From Magnetospira sp. (GTDB lineage Bacteria > Pseudomonadota > Alphaproteobacteria > Rhodospirillales > Magnetospiraceae): 10,460 nucleotides of DNA. The position numbers and the translations under genes are program-made. A model generated the notes under the pieces. The model did no database searches and was not told where the DNA came from. It was given only the letters and a program-made list of their open reading frames with translations. This document shows positions 5,225-10,460 of this stretch, piece by piece (position 1 is the first letter of the stretch; each line of letters opens with the position of its first letter). The stretch spans positions 1 to 10,460 of the forward strand of contig JANQGL010000329.1 of NCBI GenBank assembly GCA_028277325.1, written 5' to 3'.

Positions 5225-7495
5225 CTACTTGGTCGTCATCACCCAGACGCCGTTCCAGTCGTCGCCCGGCGGCTCGGCCATCAGGTGCTCGCAGCGCCCG
5301 ATGTACATCTTGGAGCAGAAGTCCTCCGGATGCACCTTCAGGGCTTCGTTGAAGCTGCCGATGGCGCGCGTGAAGTCGCCGCGCCGGAAGCAGCCGACGC
5401 CCTCGCCGAAGTGCCCGAACACGTCCATCATGTTGGGGAAGTCGGTCTCCCGATAGTGGTCCAGCACCTCGAACACCGGCACCGGCTGTGTCTTGCCCTT
5501 GACCACCAGCAGGTCCACCTCGCGCATCCGGTAGGTGCCGCGCAGGCCGCGCCGGGTGTTGTCGGAAATCAGGATGTAGGCGCCATACTGCTTGCAGGCC
5601 GCCTCCAGGCGCGACGCCAGGTTCACGCCGTCGCCGATCACCGTGTAGTCCATCCGTTTCGGGCTGCCGATGTTGCCCGACACCACCACGTCGGTGTTGA
5701 TGCCGACCCGCATGCCGATCTCCGGCTGTCCGTGGCCGACCCGGTCCCGGTTCCAGGTCTGCAGTTCGGTCTGCATGGCGATGGCGGCGCGCAGGGCGCG
5801 GTCCTCGTCGTCGTCGTGCGCCAGCGGAATCCCGAACTCGGCCATGATGGCGTCGCCGATGAACTTGTCGAGCATGCCGCCCTCGCGGGCGATGCATTCC
5901 ACCATGATGGTGAAGTACTCGTTGAGCAGCGACACCGTGGCCGGGGCGCCCAGCTCCTCCGACAGGGTGGTGAAGCTCTTGATGTCGGTGAACAGCATGG
6001 TGGCGCGGGAATTCTGGCCGCCCAGCAGGTCCTCGCCGCTCTGCAGGAGCTTGTCCGCCAGGCCCGGGTCCATGTAGCGGGCCATGGTCGACTTGACGCG
6101 CTTCTCGTTGGAGATGTCCTCGAACATGATCATGATGCCGAGCGGCTTGTCGTCGACGCCGCGCAGCGGCAGCACGGTGAAGTTTGTCGACACCTTCTGG
6201 CCGCGCCATTCCATCTCGGCGTCCATCAGGATGTCGGTCTCGCCGCTTTCCTCCACCTTGCCGACGCGCTGCGCCACCCAGTCGTTGACCCCCGAGAAGA
6301 TGTCGCGCAGCTTGCGGCCGACGATCTCTTCGGACCGGTGCTTGAGGATGCGCAGGCCGGCCGCGTTGCAGGTCACGATGACGTCGTTCTCGTCCAGCGT
6401 CAGCACGCCGTTCGACATCGATTGCAGCATGCTCTCGTTGTAGTTCTTCATGGTCTGGACGTCGTCGAACAGCTTGGCGTTCTCCAGCGCGATCGAGACC
6501 TGCGCGGTGAACGCCTTCAGCCGCTGTTCGTCCTCCTCGGTGAACGGGCCGCCGCGCTTGTTGAGGACCTGGGTGACGCCGATCGTCTCGCCGCGCTTGT
6601 TGATCACCGGCACGCAGAGGATCGATCGGGTGAAGAATCCGGTCTTCTTGTCGAACGCCGGATTGAACCGAAGGTCGGCATAGGCGTGCGGGATGTTGAC
6701 CGTCTCGCGGGTGGTGAACACGGTGCCGGCGATGCCCAGGTGGTTGGGCAGGCGGATCTCGCCGACGCCCTCGCCCTGGGCGATGCGGGAAAACAGCTCC
6801 TTGGTCTTCTTGTCGTTGAGGAACAGGGTGGACCGCTCGGCGTTGAGCATGTTGGTGGCCTCGGACATCACCTTTTGCAGCAGCACGTTCAGGTCGATCT
6901 CGGAGGTCAGTTCGGCGACCACGTCCAGGAACTCGCGTTCCTGCTGGCGCGATTTCTCGATCTGCTCGATGGTCTGGGTGTTGCGCAGGGCGATCGCCGC
7001 GTGCTGCATCATCGCCTCCAGGATCTCCTGGTCGGCCTTGGTGAAGCGGCCCTTGCGCTTGTTGAGGGTCTGCGCGACGCCGATGATCTGGCCCTTGAGG
7101 GTGCGGATCGGCACGCACATGACGGACCGGGTCTGGAACCCGGTCTGCTCGTCGATCTGCGGGTTGAAGCGGTCGTCGGCGGACGCGTCGTGGACGATCA
7201 CCGGGCGGCCGCTCGAGTAGACGTGGCCGGCGATGCCGGTGGTGTTGAGCAGCCGGATCTCGCGGCGCAGGGTGCCCTGGGCGATGCGCGCGTAAAGCTC
7301 GCCGGAATCGTCGTCGTTGAGGAAAATGGTGCTGCGCTCGGTGTTGAGTTGCAGGGTGGTGACCTCGACCAGCCGCTCGAGCACCTCGTCGAGGGTCTCG
7401 ACCAGCGACACCTTCTGCAGCACCTCCTCCAGGCATTTGGCCTTGCGGCGGTCGTTGCCGCGGCCGGCGGGTCCGTTGTCGCGGATCTGGTTCAT
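5225..7495 (-). CDS. GAF-GAF-PAS class III adenylate cyclase
   Basis: The 756-residue soluble protein has, in order, GAF-1 (about 25-178), GAF-2 (about 195-345), PAS (about 350-465), a class III cyclase domain (about 495-680) and one TPR-like hairpin (about 695-735). The cyclase set is complete: metal-binding D504 (FTDIKSFT) and D548 (KFIGDAIMAEFG), adenine-selecting K544 and D616 (KRMDYTVIGDG), and transition-state N625 and R629 (GVNLASRLE). The K/D pair predicts ATP to cAMP rather than cGMP. GAF-2 has a full NKFDE cyclic-nucleotide signature (N312, K313, F318, D322, E323); GAF-1 has Gln156 instead of Glu. The order matches Anabaena CyaB1/CyaB2, where cAMP binding to a GAF domain stimulates the cyclase; product feedback here is an inference. 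The ATG overlaps the upstream coiled-coil gene's TGA, with GGGAGA about 9 nt before it inside that gene. Confidence 0.93.
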   Translation of the reverse strand: MNQIRDNGPAGRGNDRRKAKCLEEVLQKVSLVETLDEVLERLVEVTTLQLNTERSTIFLNDDDSGELYARIAQGTLRREIRLLNTTGIAGHVYSSGRPVIVHDASADDRFNPQIDEQTGFQTRSVMCVPIRTLKGQIIGVAQTLNKRKGRFTKADQEILEAMMQHAAIALRNTQTIEQIEKSRQQEREFLDVVAELTSEIDLNVLLQKVMSEATNMLNAERSTLFLNDKKTKELFSRIAQGEGVGEIRLPNHLGIAGTVFTTRETVNIPHAYADLRFNPAFDKKTGFFTRSILCVPVINKRGETIGVTQVLNKRGGPFTEEDEQRLKAFTAQVSIALENAKLFDDVQTMKNYNESMLQSMSNGVLTLDENDVIVTCNAAGLRILKHRSEEIVGRKLRDIFSGVNDWVAQRVGKVEESGETDILMDAEMEWRGQKVSTNFTVLPLRGVDDKPLGIMIMFEDISNEKRVKSTMARYMDPGLADKLLQSGEDLLGGQNSRATMLFTDIKSFTTLSEELGAPATVSLLNEYFTIMVECIAREGGMLDKFIGDAIMAEFGIPLAHDDDEDRALRAAIAMQTELQTWNRDRVGHGQPEIGMRVGINTDVVVSGNIGSPKRMDYTVIGDGVNLASRLEAACKQYGAYILISDNTRRGLRGTYRMREVDLLVVKGKTQPVPVFEVLDHYRETDFPNMMDVFGHFGEGVGCFRRGDFTRAIGSFNEALKVHPEDFCSKMYIGRCEHLMAEPPGDDWNGVWVMTTK

Positions 7496-8412
7496 GCGGT
7501 GCGGTCTCCCAAGCCTGTCCGCGCCTCGTCGAGCCGCTGCCGCATGATGGCGATGGTCTCCTTGAGGTGGCGTTGCTCGTCGCGGGCCCGGCGGTCGCGC
7601 TCGTGGAGACGCGCCTCGGTGTCGGCGGCCCGCGCTTCAAGCGCGGCGCGCAGGGTGGCGACGGTCTCGCGCAGCTGCGTGAGCTCGGCCTGCGCGGCGT
7701 TGGCGGCCTCGTCGACCGCCGCCTTCCTTTCGTCCCGCATCCCCTCCAGCCGCTCGCGCAGGACCGCGATGGTCTCGGTCAGGCGGACAACCTCGGAGTC
7801 CGACTCGGCCCGCGCCCGGGCCACCGCGTGCTCGGTATCGATCGCCGCCTGTTCCAGTTGATCGCGGAGCGCGGCGACCGACAATTTGAGGACCGCGTGT
7901 TCGTTGGCCGCCGCCTCGCGGGCCGTGCGCAGCGCGCGGTCGGTCTCGTCGGCCATCGTCTGGATCCGGGTCCTGAGGGCGCCGACGGTGTCGCGCAGCT
8001 GCGCGATCTCGTCGCGCGCCGTCTCGGTGGCCTCGGTGACCCGGGCCTCGCGCTCCGCCACCGTCTGTTCCAGGCGGGTCCGCTGGTCGACGATGGTCTC
8101 GCGCAGGCGGGCGGACTCCGATTCCATCCCGGCCGCCACGGCGCGCACCGCGGCGTCCTTTTCCAGGTGCGCGGTTTCCAGGTGCTGGCGCATCTCGGCC
8201 ACCTGCTGGCGCAGGCCGGCCAATTCCGCCTCCTGCGCCGCGGTGGCCTCGGCGACCGCTTCGCGGCGGATCTCGTCGGCCCGCTCGATGTCCTGACGCA
8301 TGCGCCCGATGGTGTCCTGGAGATAGCGGACTTCGTCCGCCATCTGGGCCATGCGCCCGGCGGTGCCGTCGGCCTCGGTGCGGCGGCGGGCGGTGGGTTT
8401 GCGGTCGGACAT
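7492..8412 (-). CDS. Coiled-coil protein of eight 36-residue repeats
   Basis: The 306-residue protein is almost wholly alpha-helical. After a basic head (residues 1-26, with RKPTARRR at 4-11) it consists of seven full 36-residue repeats and a 28-residue eighth, with no insertion or deletion. The repeat core is E-x3-L-[RK]-[ED]-T-[IV]-x2-[LM]-R-x-[RQ]-[LI]-[EQ], followed by an Ala/Glu/Arg-rich half. There is no signal peptide, membrane segment or enzymatic motif. GGGGAG lies only 2 nt from the ATG, but later Met codons (residues 21 and 24) have no ribosome site, so I keep the first. The TGA overlaps the cyclase ATG (ATGA), so the two are co-translated and probably form one system. A scaffold or oligomerisation partner for the cyclase is an inference; a generic filament-like protein is the alternative. 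Confidence 0.8.
   Translation of the reverse strand: MSDRKPTARRRTEADGTAGRMAQMADEVRYLQDTIGRMRQDIERADEIRREAVAEATAAQEAELAGLRQQVAEMRQHLETAHLEKDAAVRAVAAGMESESARLRETIVDQRTRLEQTVAEREARVTEATETARDEIAQLRDTVGALRTRIQTMADETDRALRTAREAAANEHAVLKLSVAALRDQLEQAAIDTEHAVARARAESDSEVVRLTETIAVLRERLEGMRDERKAAVDEAANAAQAELTQLRETVATLRAALEARAADTEARLHERDRRARDEQRHLKETIAIMRQRLDEARTGLGDRTA
7495..8334 (-). repeat. Tandem 108-bp coding repeats, about 7.8 copies
   Basis: Units encode residues 27-62, 63-98, 99-134, 135-170, 171-206, 207-242, 243-278 and 279-306 of the coiled-coil protein. Copies are diverged but still share DNA words; for example the 13-mer TCGCGCAGCTGCG (plus strand) occurs at 7667-7679 and 7991-8003, exactly 324 bases (three units) apart. 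The phase is kept at exactly 36 codons throughout. Confidence 0.75.
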
Positions 8413-8430
8413 GACTCCCCGTCACGGTGT

Positions 8431-8453
8431 TCGATCGCCGTCCGGCGGTTCGA
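8431..8453 (-). promoter_or_regulatory. Leader hairpin upstream of the coiled-coil gene
   Basis: CGCCG (8436-8440) and CGGCG (8443-8447) with flanking TCGA/TCGA (8431-8434 and 8450-8453) form an imperfect stem of about 9 bp with a 1-2 base bulge and a very tight loop. It sits between the inferred minus-strand start of transcription and the ATG at 8412. Its function is unknown. Confidence 0.25.
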
Positions 8454-8455
8454 CC

Positions 8456-8484
8456 ATGATAGCGCAAAACCCGGGAAATGGCAT
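8456..8484 (-). promoter_or_regulatory. Possible promoter of the coiled-coil/cyclase unit
   Basis: On the minus strand ATGCCA (8484-8479), a 17-nt spacer and TATCAT (8461-8456) give a moderate sigma-70-type match, about 43 nt before the ATG. It shares the 180-nt spacer with the divergent clpS promoter. Confidence 0.35.
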
Positions 8485-8512
8485 GATTCGCGAACTCGAC
8501 CGAGGGCAACCC

Positions 8513-8540
8513 TTTTCCGACACCCGCCATGCCATATATT
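8513..8540 (+). promoter_or_regulatory. Possible promoter of clpS-clpA
   Basis: TATATT (8535-8540) is a good -10 candidate in an AT patch. The -35 side is poor: TTTTCC at 8513-8518 with a 16-nt spacer. The sequence GCCATAT at the -10 resembles part of a sigma-32-type CCCCATNT box, but no CTTGAA-type -35 is present, so heat-shock control is not supported. Confidence 0.4.
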
Positions 8541-8554
8541 ATTGGGGGCCGGAC

Positions 8555-8567
8555 ACACCGGCGGTGT
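8555..8567. promoter_or_regulatory. 13-bp palindrome just after clpS -10 box
   Basis: ACACCG-G-CGGTGT is a perfect 6+6 inverted repeat, at roughly +9 to +21 of the inferred clpS transcript. The position would suit a repressor operator or a small leader stem; nothing identifies the binder. Confidence 0.3.
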
Positions 8568-8592
8568 CGCGGCGCGGCAGGAGCGCGGAGTC

Positions 8593-8919
8593 ATGAGCGA
8601 ACGCAAGGACGACCAGAACGACGGACCGGAACGGGGGATCGCGGTCAAGGCGCGGCCGAAGACCAAGAAGCCCTCCATGTACAAGGTTCTGATGCTGAAC
8701 GACGATTACACCCCGATGGAATTCGTGGTGCATGTTCTGGAGCGCTTTTTCAACAAATCGCACGAGGACGCGACCCGGATCATGCTCCAGGTGCATCAGA
8801 AGGGCGTCGGCGTGTGCGGCGTCTACACCTACGAGGTGGCCGAGACCAAGGCCACCCAGGTGATGGACATGGCCCGCCAGCATCAGCATCCCCTCCAGTG
8901 CGCGGTCGAAAAGGAATAG
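8593..8919 (+). CDS. clpS: ClpS, ATP-dependent protease adaptor
   Basis: The 108-residue protein is the adaptor that binds N-terminal degrons (Phe, Leu, Trp, Tyr ends) and delivers them to ClpAP. Residues 1-28 are the flexible, charged N-terminal extension needed for delivery. The core follows: YKVLMLNDDYTPMEFV at 30-45, containing the pocket residues N36, D37 and D38, then VHQKG at 67-71 with the pocket His68, and GVYTYEVAETK at 76-86. AGGAG (8579-8583) gives 9-nt spacing to ATG 8593, and GGAG also occurs 2 nt before it. clpA follows after 2 nt, which is the usual operon order. Some alphaproteobacteria carry a second ClpS elsewhere; this copy, next to clpA, looks like the canonical ClpS1. 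Confidence 0.96.
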   Translation: MSERKDDQNDGPERGIAVKARPKTKKPSMYKVLMLNDDYTPMEFVVHVLERFFNKSHEDATRIMLQVHQKGVGVCGVYTYEVAETKATQVMDMARQHQHPLQCAVEKE

Positions 8920-8921
8920 TC

Positions 8922-10460
8922 ATGCTGTCACGCAATCTCGAACAGACCCTGCATCGGGCGTTGGCCCTGGCCGCCGAGCGGAGCCACGAATACGCCACCC
9001 TGGAGCACCTTCTGCTGGCCCTGATCGACGACCCGGACGCGCTGGCGGTGATCCGCGCCTGCGGGGTCGATTCGGAGAAGCTGCGCGGCGACCTGACGGA
9101 GTTCGTGAACGAGGAACTGCGCAACCTGGTGACCCGGGTGGCCGGCGAGGACCCCAAGCCGACCGCCGGCTTCCAGCGGGTGGTGCAGCGCGCGGCGATT
9201 CACGTGCAGTCCTCCGGGCGCGAGGAGGTGACCGGGGCCAACGTGCTGGTGGCGGTGTTCTCGGAGCGCGAGTCGCACGCGGTCTATTTCCTGCAGCTTC
9301 ACGAGATGTCGCGCTTCGACGCCGTGCAGTACATTTCGCACGGCATCGCCAAGGTGCCGGGGACCGGCGAATCGCGGCCGGTGCGCGGCGCCGGCGAACC
9401 GGAACGGGAACCCGAGGAGCCGGCCCAGCAGGGCCACGAGGCGCTGGAAGCCTATTGCGTGAACCTCAACCACAAGGCCATGGACGGCCGCATCGACCCG
9501 CTGATCGGGCGCGAGCCGGAAATTGAACGGACGATCCAGATCTTGTGCCGGCGTGCCAAGAACAACCCGCTCTACGTGGGCGATCCCGGAGTCGGCAAGA
9601 CGGCGATCGCCGAGGGCCTGGCGCGCCGCATCGTCGAGCGCAAGGTGCCCGACGTGCTCAACGGCGCGGTGATCTTCGCCCTCGACATGGGCGCGCTGCT
9701 GGCCGGCACCCGCTATCGTGGCGACTTCGAGGAACGCCTGAAGGCGGTCATGAAGGAGCTGGAGGCGACCCAGGGCGCCATCCTGTTCATCGACGAGATC
9801 CACACCGTGATCGGCGCCGGGGCGACCTCCGGCGGCTCCATGGACGCCTCCAACATCCTCAAGCCGTCGCTGGCCTCGGGCACCCTGCGCTGCATCGGCT
9901 CGACCACCTACAAGGAGTTCCGCAACCACTTCGAGAAGGACCGCGCCCTGGTCCGCCGGTTCCAGAAGATCGACGTCAACGAGCCGACCATCGAGGACAC
10001 GGTCAAGATCCTGCGCGGCCTCAAGCCCTATTTCGAGGACCACCACAAGGTGCGCTACACGGCGGAGGCGATCCGCACCGCGGTCGAGCTGTCGGACCGC
10101 TACATCCATGACCGCAAACTGCCGGACAAGGCGATCGACGTGATCGACGAGGTCGGCGCGTCGCGCATGCTGCTGCCGGAGTCCAAGCGCAAGAAGACGG
10201 TCTCGGTGAAGGACGTGGAGGACGTGGTCGCCAAGATCGCCCGCATCCCGCCGAAAAGCGTGTCGCGCGACGACACCAAGGCGCTGCAGACCCTGGAGCG
10301 CGACCTCAAGACCATGGTGTTCGGCCAGGACGCGGCGATCACCGCGCCCTCCTCGGCCATCAAGATGGCGCGGGCCGGCCTGCGCGAGGCCGAGAAGCCG
10401 ATCGGCTGCTACCTGTTCAGCGGCCCGACCGGGGTCGGCAAGACCGAGGTGGCGCGCCAG
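8922..10460 (+). CDS. clpA: ClpA, AAA+ unfoldase of ClpAP (5' part)
   Basis: The first 513 codons are visible and the gene runs off the right edge; family members are about 750-790 residues. The N-domain (about 1-145) binds ClpS, and a charged Pro/Glu/Gly-rich linker follows (about 146-172). The first AAA+ module starts at GRIDPLIGRE (189-198), with Walker A GDPGVGKT at 220-227, Walker B ILFIDE at 287-292, the sensor-type GSTTY at 326-330 and the RRF Arg-finger region at 345-347. The second module begins at VFGQD (466-470), with Walker A GPTGVGKT at 501-508. The short gap between modules, with no ClpB-type middle domain, identifies ClpA rather than ClpB or ClpC. AAGGAA at the end of clpS supplies the ribosome site. 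One small oddity is APSS at 475-478, where Leu is usual instead of Pro. Confidence 0.96.
   Translation, partial: MLSRNLEQTLHRALALAAERSHEYATLEHLLLALIDDPDALAVIRACGVDSEKLRGDLTEFVNEELRNLVTRVAGEDPKPTAGFQRVVQRAAIHVQSSGREEVTGANVLVAVFSERESHAVYFLQLHEMSRFDAVQYISHGIAKVPGTGESRPVRGAGEPEREPEEPAQQGHEALEAYCVNLNHKAMDGRIDPLIGREPEIERTIQILCRRAKNNPLYVGDPGVGKTAIAEGLARRIVERKVPDVLNGAVIFALDMGALLAGTRYRGDFEERLKAVMKELEATQGAILFIDEIHTVIGAGATSGGSMDASNILKPSLASGTLRCIGSTTYKEFRNHFEKDRALVRRFQKIDVNEPTIEDTVKILRGLKPYFEDHHKVRYTAEAIRTAVELSDRYIHDRKLPDKAIDVIDEVGASRMLLPESKRKKTVSVKDVEDVVAKIARIPPKSVSRDDTKALQTLERDLKTMVFGQDAAITAPSSAIKMARAGLREAEKPIGCYLFSGPTGVGKTEVARQ

Noticed and set aside
5168..7861. A plus-strand open frame of about 900 codons antisense to the cyclase and coiled-coil genes
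   Set aside because: It is the GC-driven mirror of real minus-strand genes: low-complexity Val/Leu/Gly/His/Asp composition, no domain, no ribosome site. The minus-strand frame has full catalytic motifs.
7495..8334. 108-bp tandem repeats as a possible non-coding satellite or CRISPR-like array
   Set aside because: The period is an exact multiple of three, copies are diverged in DNA but conserved in hydrophobic positions, and the frame is open throughout, so it is a protein repeat.
8511..8542. Heat-shock (sigma-32) promoter for clpS
   Set aside because: Only the -10 half resembles the consensus; there is no CTTGAA-like -35 at the right distance.

Overview
The window reads as one ordinary chromosomal stretch of a very GC-rich alphaproteobacterium, probably Rhodospirillales-like. 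That placement is inferred from base composition, from the adjacent clpS-clpA pair, and from the TPR/glycosyltransferase-like and GAF/PAS cyclase proteins; no rRNA or tRNA is present to fix the taxonomy. I see no transposase, integrase, phage gene, CRISPR array or tRNA. Because GC is so high, long open frames antisense to the real genes are common, and I excluded them.

Layout. (1) 1-1492, plus strand: the tail of an unknown gene, overlapping by ATGA a TPR protein with a GT-B (family 9-like) C-terminal domain. (2) 1458-2017, minus strand: a 29-codon hydrophobic small ORF coupled by a GTGA overlap to a DUF123/GIY-YIG-fold protein, which overlaps the TPR gene tail to tail. (3) 2018-2184: a divergent spacer with a CRP-like palindrome. 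(4) 2185-3747, plus: a second, unrelated TPR-like protein with repeats of about 47 residues marked by Trp. (5) 3755-4240, minus: a single-domain rhodanese. (6) 4241-4587, the only gene-free stretch over 300 bases: an AT-rich minus-strand promoter, a second CRP-like palindrome, a plus-strand -10 box and a leader of about 212 nt rich in hairpins. (7) 4588-5145, plus: an exported YbjN-domain protein. (8) 5225-8412, minus: a two-gene unit, a coiled-coil protein made of eight 36-residue repeats followed, with an ATGA overlap, by a GAF-GAF-PAS adenylate cyclase. (9) 8593-10460, plus: clpS and the first 513 codons of clpA, divergent from the cyclase unit.

How it fits together. ClpS and ClpA form the N-degron adaptor and unfoldase of the ClpAP protease. 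The cyclase keeps every residue expected for making cAMP, and one of its two GAF domains keeps the full NKFDE signature, as in the Anabaena CyaB1/CyaB2 type that is activated by its own product. Two CRP-like palindromes lie 0.9 kb and 3.1 kb beyond the cyclase's 3' end, each centred at about -41.5 from a plausible -10 box (class II activator geometry). A local cAMP output reaching the small ORF/DUF123 unit, the YbjN gene and perhaps the rhodanese is a testable inference, not something the sequence proves. The least familiar items are the strictly periodic coiled-coil partner of the cyclase, the 29-residue coupled peptide, and the structured YbjN leader with its duplicated pairing element.
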